The position numbers and the translations under genes were made by a program. A stretch of DNA of 38,670 bases from an uncultured Roseovarius sp. Lineage in GTDB: Bacteria > Pseudomonadota > Alphaproteobacteria > Rhodobacterales > Rhodobacteraceae. Within the stretch, counting starts at the first letter, position 1, and each line of letters begins with the position of its first letter. Positions 31,532 to 38,670 of this stretch are shown one piece after another. The DNA is taken from the NCBI RefSeq assembly GCF_947489715.1, contig NZ_CANLER010000018.1, positions 1-38,670 on the forward strand, read 5' to 3'. The notes below the pieces were generated by a model. The model ran no database searches. It was given only the letters and a program-made list of their open reading frames with translations, and was not told the DNA's origin.

Positions 31532-31562
31532 AGGGGCGCCCGAAGCGCCCCTAGCGGTTTTT
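31532..31562. terminator. rho-independent terminator, usable on both strands
   Basis: An 8-bp GC-rich stem (AGGGGCGC with GCGCCCCT, 31532-31552) has a 5-nt loop, read as TTCGG on the minus strand. On the plus strand AGCGGTTTTT follows. On the minus strand TTTGTATTTT follows, 24 nt after the 26-codon ORF. It probably ends the small membrane-peptide transcript and anything arriving from 31009-31272. Confidence 0.75.
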
Positions 31563-31575
31563 CCAGTCTGGCCGT

Positions 31576-31656
31576 TCAGGCCACGGCCGACATCACGGCC
31601 CAAAGGCTCATCAGCGCGGCGAAACTTACGACGGTAGGTAAAACGACACGGATCAT
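31576..31656 (-). CDS. 26-residue putative membrane peptide
   Basis: A 26-codon frame starts at ATG 31654-31656. It is preceded by AAAGGAG at an ideal distance and followed by a strong terminator. The product (MIRVVLPTVVSFAALM, SLWAVMSAVA) is one hydrophobic helix with a single arginine at position 3, so it would insert as a single-pass peptide with a short cytoplasmic N-terminus. Ribosome site, length, hydrophobicity and terminator together make it better than random. Type I toxin-like and regulatory small membrane proteins look like this; no antisense partner was identified. In-frame sequence upstream is not protein-like. Confidence 0.5.
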   Translation of the reverse strand: MIRVVLPTVVSFAALMSLWAVMSAVA

Positions 31657-31847
31657 ATCACGTCTCCTTTCCAGGCAGCCCAAGCCCGGGCTGCGGTGTT
31701 GTCCGCGGGGCAGTTTGCCCTGCGATAAAACTGATGTGGGAAGGAAAGGCTGTAACAAACACCCCCGCGCCGTACACAAGGGATAACACCCGCGCGGGCA
31801 GTGCGTGATAACGCTAACATCGCCGCGCTGGGCCAGAAGTCGGCGCT

Positions 31848-32093
31848 CTAACCGCCCTTGAGACGGGCCAGCAGTACGACTTCGCTGTCGGGGTTTATCG
31901 GCGTGAACCAGCTGTCATTATAGACCCGTCCGTCAATCGCGACCGAGACACCCCGGTCCAGTTGCGGACGGATGGCGGGATATTTCTCCGCCAGCCCGTC
32001 CAGCAATTCACGCAGCGTTCCGGCCTCGATCTCGACCTCGGTCTGATCTTCGGTCATGGCGGCAAGCGATCCCCAAATCCTGACCTGGACCAT
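31848..32093 (-). CDS. MoaD/ThiS-family sulfur-carrier protein
   Basis: 81-residue beta-grasp protein ending in the diagnostic Gly-Gly (ARLKGG), which is adenylated and thiocarboxylated in MoaD and ThiS. The middle (TLRELLDGLAEKYPAI) is a typical helix. I chose ATG 32091-32093, 8 nt from AAGGGG; a GTG three codons earlier is too close to it. It lies 17 nt downstream of the molybdenum hydroxylase large subunit gene, so it is the last gene of that operon. It may be a dedicated MPT-synthase small subunit or donate sulfur to this enzyme; no moaE is nearby. Chromosomal moaD elsewhere is likely but unseen. Confidence 0.85.
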   Translation of the reverse strand: MVQVRIWGSLAAMTEDQTEVEIEAGTLRELLDGLAEKYPAIRPQLDRGVSVAIDGRVYNDSWFTPINPDSEVVLLARLKGG

Positions 32094-32110
32094 CGCTTGC
32101 ACCCCTTGTT

Positions 32111-34363
32111 TTACAGGCCCTGAACCGCTTTCAGCACCTTGGGCGGCGACATCGGCAATTGCGTCAGGCGCACGCCCGCGGCCTCGGATACGGCATTGGC
32201 CACAGCCGCCAGTGGCGGCACGATCGAGGTCTCGCCCACCCCGCGCACCCCGTAAGGATGGCCTGGGTTGGGGATTTCCAGGATCACGGTGTCAATCATC
32301 GGCAGATCGGACGCGACCGGGATGCGGTAATCGAGGAACCCGGCATTTTGCAGCACGCCGTCATCGCCATAGATGTATTCCTCATTCAGCGCCCAACCGA
32401 TGCCCTGCACCGCCCCGCCCTGAAACTGCCCTTCGACGTAATCCGGATGCACCGCCTTGCCCGCATCCTGGAACACGGTGTAGCGCAGAATCTTGACGGC
32501 ACCGGTGTCCGGATCGACCTCGGTATCAACCATATGCGTGGCGAAGCTCACGCCGGCGCCTTCGGGGTTGGCCTCATGATGGCCGGCAATCGGCCCGCCG
32601 GTATTCGACGCAATCGCGGCGATTTCCTTGATCGTCATCGGCGGGTGTTTCCCGGCATTGGGCCCCGCAGGCCGCGCGGCCCCGTCTTCCCATTCCACCG
32701 CGTCTTCATCAATGCCCCAGACCTGTGCGGCGCGTTTGCACATCTCGCGTTTCGCGGCGCGTGCAGCCTCGATCGTGGCCAGCCCGACCGCAAAAGTCAC
32801 CCGGCTCCCGTCGGTCACCTCGTTCTGACCCAACGATCCGGTATCCGCCACAATGGTTCGGACCTGTTCGTAAGGAATGCCCAACTCTTCGGCGGCCATC
32901 ATCGACATCGACGCGCGTGACCCACCAATATCCGGGTTGCCCTCAGACACGGTCACGGTGCCATCCGGCGTGATGTTCAACGACACGCAGGTATCGCCGC
33001 CGAAGTTGAACCAGAAGCCGCAGGCCACGCCCCTGCCCTGATTTTCGCCCAAGGGTGCGCTCCAGTGCGGATGGTCCTTGGCGGCGCGCAATGTCGCCTC
33101 AAGGCCGATCGCCGGAAAAGTGGGCCCATAGCTGGCACGGGTGCCTTCGCGCGCGGCGTTTTCCAGACGCACGGCCAGCGGATCAAGACCAAATCCCTTG
33201 GCCAATTCATCCACCGCGCTTTCAACCGCATAGGCCGCCATTGGCGCACCAGGCGCACGGTAAGCCGCCTGTTTCGGGCGGTTTGTCACCACATCCCAGC
33301 CAACGGTTTTCACGTTTTCCAGATCATAAGGCGCAAAGGCCGACATCGAACCGAATTCGACCGGCGAGCCCGGATAGGCCCCGCCTTGGTAACGCAATTC
33401 CGCAAAGGCCGCGGTGATCTGACCGTCCTTGGTCATGCCGATACGCACGTCGATGGAGCTGGAAGCCGTGGGCCCCGTGGCCCGCAACACTTCTGACCGG
33501 CTCATCACCATCTTGACCGGACGGCTGGTTTTCTTGGACAGCGCCAATGCGACCGGCTCCAGGAACACGGTCGTCTTGCCACCAAAACCCCCGCCGATTT
33601 CCGAGGCGGTGACGCGCAACTGCCCCTGTTCCATCCCCATGATCGCGGCACAGGTATTGCGCACCATGTAATGGCCCTGGGTACAGCACCACAGATCGGC
33701 CTGACCATCGGCACCCATCGACGCCAGACAGGCATGCGGCTCGATATAGCCCTGATGGGTCGCTTCGGTCCGGTAGGTGCGTTCGATCACGCGGTCAGCC
33801 TTGGCCAGACCGGCTTCGATATCGCCGTGCCCGAATTCATAGCGCGACAAAACGTTTGGCGACATGCCTGCAGGCACAGTCTCGTTGGCGCGCCCCTCAT
33901 GCAATACCGGCGCGTCCGCGGCCATTGCCGCATCCACATCCGTCACATGCGGCAGCACCTCGTAGTCCACCTTGATCAACTTCAGCGCCGCCTTGGCGAC
34001 AGACGGAGAATTTGCCGCCACCGCCGCCACCGCGTGACCGTCATAAAGCGCCTTTTCGCCCGCCATACAGTTATCGAGGATGTCGGCTGTGAAATCGTCA
34101 TCGGTGATCTCGTCGAAATCGGCACGGGTCAGCACCGCATGCACACCGGGCAACGCTTCGGCCGCCGAGGTATCGATCGATTTGATCCGCGCATGGGCAT
34201 GCGGGCTGCGCAACACCCGGGCAATCAGCATGCCCGGTGCGCTCATATCCGCGCCAAACCGGGCCTTGCCGGTCACCTTGTCGATCCCGTCAGGGCGTTT
34301 TACCCGCGTACCGACAACCTTGAATTCGCGTGTCTGGTAAAGCTGCTTGTCATCCAGTGCCAT
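32111..34363 (-). CDS. xanthine dehydrogenase-family molybdopterin-binding (large) subunit
   Basis: 750-residue catalytic subunit of a molybdenum hydroxylase, which hydroxylates a heterocycle or aldehyde carbon with water as oxygen source. Molybdopterin regions are visible: EIGGGFGGKTTVFLEPVA, AAYRAPGAPMAAYAVE and the catalytic E711 (GVGETSIVPP). The active-site loop reads AYRAPG, not the CSFR of CO dehydrogenase form I, so CO oxidation is unlikely. Purine, nicotinate-like or aromatic substrates remain open. It overlaps the 2Fe-2S gene by 3 nt and is followed by a MoaD-like gene. Confidence 0.93.
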   Translation of the reverse strand: MALDDKQLYQTREFKVVGTRVKRPDGIDKVTGKARFGADMSAPGMLIARVLRSPHAHARIKSIDTSAAEALPGVHAVLTRADFDEITDDDFTADILDNCMAGEKALYDGHAVAAVAANSPSVAKAALKLIKVDYEVLPHVTDVDAAMAADAPVLHEGRANETVPAGMSPNVLSRYEFGHGDIEAGLAKADRVIERTYRTEATHQGYIEPHACLASMGADGQADLWCCTQGHYMVRNTCAAIMGMEQGQLRVTASEIGGGFGGKTTVFLEPVALALSKKTSRPVKMVMSRSEVLRATGPTASSSIDVRIGMTKDGQITAAFAELRYQGGAYPGSPVEFGSMSAFAPYDLENVKTVGWDVVTNRPKQAAYRAPGAPMAAYAVESAVDELAKGFGLDPLAVRLENAAREGTRASYGPTFPAIGLEATLRAAKDHPHWSAPLGENQGRGVACGFWFNFGGDTCVSLNITPDGTVTVSEGNPDIGGSRASMSMMAAEELGIPYEQVRTIVADTGSLGQNEVTDGSRVTFAVGLATIEAARAAKREMCKRAAQVWGIDEDAVEWEDGAARPAGPNAGKHPPMTIKEIAAIASNTGGPIAGHHEANPEGAGVSFATHMVDTEVDPDTGAVKILRYTVFQDAGKAVHPDYVEGQFQGGAVQGIGWALNEEYIYGDDGVLQNAGFLDYRIPVASDLPMIDTVILEIPNPGHPYGVRGVGETSIVPPLAAVANAVSEAAGVRLTQLPMSPPKVLKAVQGL

Positions 34364-34842
34364 TACGAAGCCTCCCGCATTTCCTGCGCCGCATCCAGAA
34401 CGGCACGAATGATCTTGTCATACCCGGTGCAGCGGCAAAGATTGCCTGCCAGCCAATACCGGGTTTCTTCTTCGGTCGGGTCCGGGTTGTTTTCCAACAG
34501 CGATTTCGCCGCCACCAGCAAACCCGGCGTGCAGATACCGCATTGCAGTGCCGCATGTTCGATGAACTTGCGTTGCAGTGGATGTAGTTGATCACCTTTC
34601 GCCATGCCCTCGATGGTGCCGATTTCGCGGCCCTCGGCCTCGGCCCCCAGCATCAGGCAAGAGCAGACCAACCGCCCATCCACAGTAACCGAACAGGCGC
34701 CGCAATCGCCGGTGCCGCAGCCTTCCTTGGACCCGGTCATGCCCAGCCGGTCGCGCAGCGCATCCAGCAGGGTTTCATCGGCGTCGCAAAGAAATTCTGT
34801 CGGATCGCCATTCACTGACGTGGTTACATGGATCTTGCTCAT
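34363..34842 (-). CDS. molybdenum hydroxylase 2Fe-2S subunit
   Basis: 159-residue electron-transfer subunit with two [2Fe-2S] clusters. Plant-ferredoxin-type cysteines are C42, C47, C50 and C62 (EGCGTGDCGAC, then VCSC); the helical cluster uses C101, C104, C136 and C138 (LQCGICTPG, then NLCRCTG). All eight are present, so the chain from molybdenum to FAD is intact. Start and stop codons overlap both neighbours (ATGA with the FAD subunit, TAATG with the large subunit). Confidence 0.96.
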   Translation of the reverse strand: MSKIHVTTSVNGDPTEFLCDADETLLDALRDRLGMTGSKEGCGTGDCGACSVTVDGRLVCSCLMLGAEAEGREIGTIEGMAKGDQLHPLQRKFIEHAALQCGICTPGLLVAAKSLLENNPDPTEEETRYWLAGNLCRCTGYDKIIRAVLDAAQEMREAS

Positions 34843-35702
34843 GCCGCACCTCCTGCGCGTTTCCTGGCGATCACCGCCGCGCGTTTGGCCAGCACCCCGG
34901 CCACATGTACGCGGAAATCAACGGTGCCTCGTTTGTCATCAATGGGTTTGGCCGCTGCCGAGCAGGCCGCCGCCAGCGCATCCAGCGCCGCATCGTTCAT
35001 CTTGGTGCCGATCAGCGCCTCTGCGGCCGCGGGCACCAACAGCACTGTCGGCGCTACAGCCCCCAGCGAAACCCGCGCCGCCGTGCAGGTACCATCCTCG
35101 TCCAGCGACAGCGAAACGGCACAACCTACCACCGCGATATCCATCTCGGTCCGCGGAATGAAACGCAGATAAGCGTCCGACGAACGAACGCCACGTTCCG
35201 GCAGAATGATCGCGTCGATCAATTCGCCTTTTTCAAGGGATGTCCGACCCGGCGCTGTGGGAATTTCCTCGACCGGCACAACCCGCGTGCCGTTCGGCCC
35301 CACGACGCGCGCGACCGCTCCGGCCGCCACCATCGCCGGTACGCTATCAGCAGCAGGGGAGGCGTTGCACAGATTGCCCGCCATCGTGCAGCGGCCCTGT
35401 ACCTGGGTAGACCCGATCAGGTTCGTCGCCTCGACCACACCGGGCCAATCGGCCACCAGGCCTTCATGTTCCCCCATTTCAGCGCCCGACACTGCCGCGC
35501 CCACGCGCCAGCCACCATCTTCAGGGGTAATCTGTTTCAGCGCGTCGATCCGCTTGAGATCGACCACCGTATCCGGATCGGCCATGTCGGACCGCATCCG
35601 CACCAGAAGGTCGGTACCTCCGGCCAGAATTCTGCAATCGCCGGACGCGCCAGCCAACAGGCTGACCGCTTCATCGACAGTGGTTGGGGCTAGGTATTGC
35701 AT
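34839..35702 (-). CDS. molybdenum hydroxylase FAD-binding (medium) subunit
   Basis: 287-residue CoxM/CutM-type subunit that passes electrons from the iron-sulfur protein through FAD to NAD+ or another acceptor. FAD motifs are ILAGGTDLLVRM near residue 24 and TMAGNLCNASPAADSVPAM near 105-120. I chose ATG 35700-35702 (MQYLAPTTVDEA); an upstream in-frame start adds 32 residues with a Cys-rich stretch unlike the family. First gene of the FAD/2Fe-2S/Mo/MoaD-like operon; overlaps the next gene by 4 nt. Confidence 0.95.
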   Translation of the reverse strand: MQYLAPTTVDEAVSLLAGASGDCRILAGGTDLLVRMRSDMADPDTVVDLKRIDALKQITPEDGGWRVGAAVSGAEMGEHEGLVADWPGVVEATNLIGSTQVQGRCTMAGNLCNASPAADSVPAMVAAGAVARVVGPNGTRVVPVEEIPTAPGRTSLEKGELIDAIILPERGVRSSDAYLRFIPRTEMDIAVVGCAVSLSLDEDGTCTAARVSLGAVAPTVLLVPAAAEALIGTKMNDAALDALAAACSAAAKPIDDKRGTVDFRVHVAGVLAKRAAVIARKRAGGAA

Positions 35703-35983
35703 GGGTCGCTTCCGCCGCTCCTGGTTCTCTGAGTCATCCGGGACTACATCGCAAGACGCGCAAGAAGACAAGCAGGTTCGTGCGCCGCCCGGTTTCATAT
35801 CGGGTTAAATCAATCCTCTTCCTACGCGATGATATCAGCCTATGCACCGCTCATCCAACCGGTGGTCCGGCAACGTCACCAGTCATGCTTTTGCCGACCA
35901 ATTTCCGATAAAACTTGATGCCGCGGGTTCCCTCGCCTATCTCGGCCTCACCGGTACCCGCTACGCGCAGAAAGCCTCTGATC
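35703..35983. promoter_or_regulatory. divergent promoter region of the molybdenum hydroxylase operon
   Basis: 281 nt between divergent genes must contain the operon promoter and that of the membrane protein gene. It is moderately AT-rich near 35810-35840. No operator or molybdate-type riboswitch was recognised. Confidence 0.35.
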
Positions 35984-36655
35984 ATGAATTCAGAAAAAAT
36001 CGACAACTTCCTGATGTCCACGATCATCACCGTTCTGATGCTGACCGTGGGGATCAGCCTGTGGGATCATCTCTATTTCTCGCTCAAATTCGCGGCTGAG
36101 GACGGTGTGGTGGAATATGGCACTGCGATTGCACTTTTCATCGCCAGCCTGATCTTGATCAGGAATGCCCTATCTCTGCGCGGCAGGGCTACCAAGCTTG
36201 CCGTGGGGTTGACGTTTTTTTACGCCTTGCTGTTCTTTTTCGGCGCCGGAGAGGAAATCTCCTGGGGCCAGCGCATTTTCGGCTGGGAAACCAGCGAAGC
36301 CCTGAAAGAGCTTAACAAACAGGACGAGACCAATCTTCACAACCTCGAAATTGGCGGCCTGCATCTGGCGAAAACCCTGTTTGGCCCGGTCCTGACGGTA
36401 GCGATCCTGCTCTATCTCGCGGTATTGCCCTGGCTTTATTCGCGCAGCGAAAGGATCAGAAACCTGGCCGATACACTTGCCGTGCCCGTACCGGGCTGGC
36501 GTCATGGGGTGCTCGCCATTGTGTCCAGCCTTGTGATTGTCGCGGTCGAGTCACTACTTGATGTCAGTCGTGTATGGGAAGTCTACGAGTTCATTTTCAG
36601 CCTGCTCGTTGTGTCGATCTTTCTGCTGCCGACCAATCGTGATAAGGTCACATAA
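35984..36655 (+). CDS. uncharacterised membrane protein with GAGEEISWGQR motif
   Basis: 223-residue inner-membrane protein with about six hydrophobic helices. The central motif GAGEEISWGQRIFGWETSE and then NKQDETNLHNL is shared by a widespread family of unknown function. The invariant glutamates, glutamine, asparagine and histidine next to a membrane helix look like an active or metal-binding site. I chose ATG 35984 (MNSEKIDNFL) over an earlier in-frame start that adds a proline/arginine-rich stretch. It lies 114 nt before aqpZ on the same strand. Confidence 0.72.
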   Translation: MNSEKIDNFLMSTIITVLMLTVGISLWDHLYFSLKFAAEDGVVEYGTAIALFIASLILIRNALSLRGRATKLAVGLTFFYALLFFFGAGEEISWGQRIFGWETSEALKELNKQDETNLHNLEIGGLHLAKTLFGPVLTVAILLYLAVLPWLYSRSERIRNLADTLAVPVPGWRHGVLAIVSSLVIVAVESLLDVSRVWEVYEFIFSLLVVSIFLLPTNRDKVT

Positions 36656-36687
36656 GACCGGCGTTGCGACGAAAAGCCTTGAATTTT

Positions 36688-36704
36688 CCCCGTGACCCAC
36701 GGGG
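36688..36704. promoter_or_regulatory. compact hairpin upstream of aqpZ
   Basis: A perfect 7-bp inverted repeat (CCCCGTG 36688-36694, CACGGGG 36698-36704) has a 3-nt spacer, 32 nt past the membrane protein stop and 65 nt before the aqpZ start. There is no U-run on either side. It may be a protein-binding dyad or an mRNA stem. Confidence 0.4.
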
Positions 36705-36769
36705 ACGCATTGCTGTTTCTGTCTCCCCATAGAACAGGGCAAAACCAGGCCCGCAAGAGGAGACAGAAG

Positions 36770-37459
36770 ATGAAGAAATTCACCGCCGAATTTATCGGCA
36801 CATTCACTCTCGTACTGTTTGGCTGCGGCGCTGCCGTGATCGCTGGCGGCGATATCGGCCTGCTGGGCATCAGTTTTGCGTTTGGCCTTGCCCTGATCGG
36901 CATGGCCTACGGGATCGGTCATATCTCGGGCTGCCATATCAACCCCGCCGTGTCGCTGGGCGCCGTCGTCGCCGGTCGCATGCAGATAGGCGAAGCCGTG
37001 CATTACATCATCGCGCAGGTCGCCGGTGCCATTGCAGGCGCGCTGGTTCTGATGATGATCGCCAGCGGCAAGGCAGACTATTCGGTGACAGCAAACGGCC
37101 TTGGTCAAAACGGCTGGGGCACGGGCTATCTGGGTGAATATGCAATGGGCGCGGCTTTCATCTTTGAACTGGTGGCAACCTTCCTCTTTGTCACCGTGAT
37201 CCTGGGCTCCACCGGTGCTGGTGCCCCCTCGGCCATGGCCGGGTTGGCGATCGGGCTGGCGCTGGTCGTGATCCATCTGGTCGGCATCAACGTGACCGGC
37301 GTGTCGGTCAACCCCGCACGCTCCATCGGGCCCGCGCTCTTTGCCGGTGCCACAGCGCTCAGCCAGCTCTGGCTCTTTATCGTCGCGCCGATCATCGGTG
37401 GCGTACTGGCCGGGCTGGTGTTCAAGACGGGCCTCTTGGACATCGACATCGTCAAATAA
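36770..37459 (+). CDS. aqpZ: aquaporin Z
   Basis: 229-residue six-helix water channel. The two NPA motifs are N58-P-A (CHINPAVS) and N181-P-A (SVNPARS). The selectivity filter has H169 and R184, marking a water-selective channel rather than a glycerol facilitator; the position equivalent to T183 of E. coli AqpZ is V178. ATG 36770 follows AGAGGAGA. Upstream in-frame codons give unrelated sequence. It probably works with the MscS channel elsewhere in the window in osmotic response, though the genes are not linked. Confidence 0.95.
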   Translation: MKKFTAEFIGTFTLVLFGCGAAVIAGGDIGLLGISFAFGLALIGMAYGIGHISGCHINPAVSLGAVVAGRMQIGEAVHYIIAQVAGAIAGALVLMMIASGKADYSVTANGLGQNGWGTGYLGEYAMGAAFIFELVATFLFVTVILGSTGAGAPSAMAGLAIGLALVVIHLVGINVTGVSVNPARSIGPALFAGATALSQLWLFIVAPIIGGVLAGLVFKTGLLDIDIVK

Positions 37460-37479
37460 CCAATAAGCCGGGGACGGGA

Positions 37480-38514
37480 TCAGATGATCTCGTCCTCGTC
37501 ATAAAGCGGGGCCGCTTCCAGATGGGCGGTCACACCTTCGGCGGCATCATCTGCACGCGGCGTCTCGGCAATGTGAAACAGTGCCTCGCCCTCATAGACC
37601 ACCGGCATGTTGGTGCGCCCGATCACGATCCCCTCGGCATCGGCGCTGACCTCGGTTTCAACCTCGCCAAACGGGTCGGTAATCGCCCCCAGCACCGTGC
37701 CCGGCTCCACCGTGTCGCCAATCGTCAGGTAGCCCCGGAAAAGGCCACCCGCCGGTGCGCGGTACCAGCTGGACGAGCTGCAAAAGACCGGTTTCACCCG
37801 CGCCTTGGGCACGCCCTTGGCGGCGATCATCTTGAGCTGCCGCATCACCCGCAGGATGCCACTGACCCCGGCGCGCGCCGCCAATTCGTCAAAACGCAGC
37901 CCCTCGCCGCCTTCATATAGCAGCACATCAACGCCCGCCTCTTCCGCCGCCATCCGCAATGATCCGTCGCGCAGTTTCGAATGCATCATCACCGGCGCAC
38001 CAAAGGCCTGGCCCAATTCGCGCAGCCGCTCATTGCCGGGGGTCAGCCGCAGTTGCGGCATGTTGGTGCGGTGAATCGCGGCCGAGTGCAGATCAATCCC
38101 CAGATCGGCCCGCTCAACCACTTCGGTCATGAAAATATGCGCCAGCCGGGACGCCATCGACCCTTCGGGCTGGCCCGGAAAACACCGGTTCAGATCGCGC
38201 CGGTCGGGCAAATAGCGGGTGTTGTTGAGAAATCCGAAGGAATTGACAATCGGCACCGCCAGCAGCGTCCCCGCCATGTTCTGCAATGCCTCGGCCTTCA
38301 GCAGCCGCCGAACGATCTCGACGCCGATCACCTCATCGCCGTGGATCGCGGCCGACACGAACATCACTGGACCGGGCTTCTTGCCGTGAATGACATGCAC
38401 CGACAGATGTACGGGCGTATGATCCGAAAGCGTGCTGACCGGCACATCCACCGTCTCGCGCGTGCCCGGCGCAATCTCGGTACCATTGATCCTGAACGCT
38501 TCGCGCTTTGCCAT
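37480..38514 (-). CDS. succinylglutamate desuccinylase/aspartoacylase-family zinc deacylase
   Basis: 344-residue M14-like zinc hydrolase that removes acyl groups from amino-acid nitrogen. Zinc ligands are H58 and E61 (AAIHGDEVIG) and H143 (DLHSAA); the DRRDLNRCFPG loop at 104-114 binds the substrate carboxylate. The C-terminal part (GDTVEPGTVLGAITDPFGE) is a biotinyl-like barrel found in DoeB/AstE-like proteins. Members act on N-acetyl-diaminobutyrate or succinylglutamate; which one cannot be told here. I chose ATG 38512-38514, with GAGGGG upstream. Convergent with aqpZ (20 nt between). Confidence 0.88.
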   Translation of the reverse strand: MAKREAFRINGTEIAPGTRETVDVPVSTLSDHTPVHLSVHVIHGKKPGPVMFVSAAIHGDEVIGVEIVRRLLKAEALQNMAGTLLAVPIVNSFGFLNNTRYLPDRRDLNRCFPGQPEGSMASRLAHIFMTEVVERADLGIDLHSAAIHRTNMPQLRLTPGNERLRELGQAFGAPVMMHSKLRDGSLRMAAEEAGVDVLLYEGGEGLRFDELAARAGVSGILRVMRQLKMIAAKGVPKARVKPVFCSSSSWYRAPAGGLFRGYLTIGDTVEPGTVLGAITDPFGEVETEVSADAEGIVIGRTNMPVVYEGEALFHIAETPRADDAAEGVTAHLEAAPLYDEDEII

Positions 38515-38670
38515 GTCTGCCCCTCGATCTTTCCCAACCGATAGGCAAAATCGCACCCGCTGTCCATTCCGCGGCTCGACGGGTGTCCGGTTTGAGCCCA
38601 GAATGACAGATGCTGCGGGACGGACGAATGTCGGCTTAGCGTAAGCACGAGCTTTTTGAGTTGCCCACCT

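Noticed and set aside
32111..35702. CO dehydrogenase (cox) operon
   Set aside because: The large subunit lacks the form I active-site loop and reads AYRAPG, so the broader xanthine dehydrogenase family is the safer call.
36554..37276. Minus-strand 240-codon frame across aqpZ
   Set aside because: It is the shadow of the aquaporin gene; no protein-like features.

Overview
The window looks like chromosomal DNA of a GC-rich marine alphaproteobacterium of the Roseobacter/Rhodobacteraceae type. The grounds are protein content: a TRAP transporter with a Tat-exported binding protein, a UPF0314/DUF2585 protein, ParE, a three-subunit molybdenum hydroxylase, and many ATGA-overlapping operons. No rRNA, complete tRNA, CRISPR array or intact insertion sequence was seen. 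The clade assignment is inference from recognisable families, not from a marker search.

Layout. 1-5300 holds amino-acid/imine metabolism: an Ldh-family imine/keto reductase, a minus-strand operon (RidA-like, glycerophosphodiesterase, COG3146 acyltransferase-like, pterin dehydratase) and a divergent enolase-superfamily enzyme of the hydroxyproline type. 5560-10440 is a surface/secreted block: an unknown exported protein, an 870-residue metzincin-like exported protein with a Cys/His-rich insert and a CARDB-like C-terminus, then on the other strand an exported M48-like metalloprotease and a two-helix membrane protein. 10641-13526 is a minus-strand signalling operon: receiver, CHASE histidine kinase, a second receiver interrupted by an in-frame TAG, and a 43-residue membrane ORF overlapping the ancestral receiver stop. 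13862-17141 has divergent MATE and MscS genes.

17171-24405 is a long minus-strand run: TRAP binding protein, small and large permease, amidase, tiny membrane protein, D-2-hydroxyacid dehydrogenase, UPF0314 protein and EamA transporter. This suggests uptake and processing of a carboxylate or amide. Divergent from it are an HpcH/HpaI aldolase and glucokinase, overlapping by 8 nt. Next come a small lipoprotein, a Tag-like glycosylase and parE. Behind parE lies an AT-rich gene for a HEPN-like protein and about 0.8 kb of non-coding DNA with a REP-like palindromic element.

31009-38514 has a small lipoprotein, a likely 26-residue membrane peptide gene, a molybdenum hydroxylase operon (FAD, 2Fe-2S, Mo subunits) ending in a MoaD/ThiS-like protein, an uncharacterised membrane protein, aquaporin Z and an AstE/aspartoacylase-family deacylase. 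The best candidates for something undescribed are the kinase operon with the broken receiver and overlapping micro-ORF, the exported metzincin-like protein, the cluster of four CGTACG palindromes upstream of the first gene, the HEPN-like gene behind parE, and the MoaD-like protein tied to one molybdenum hydroxylase.
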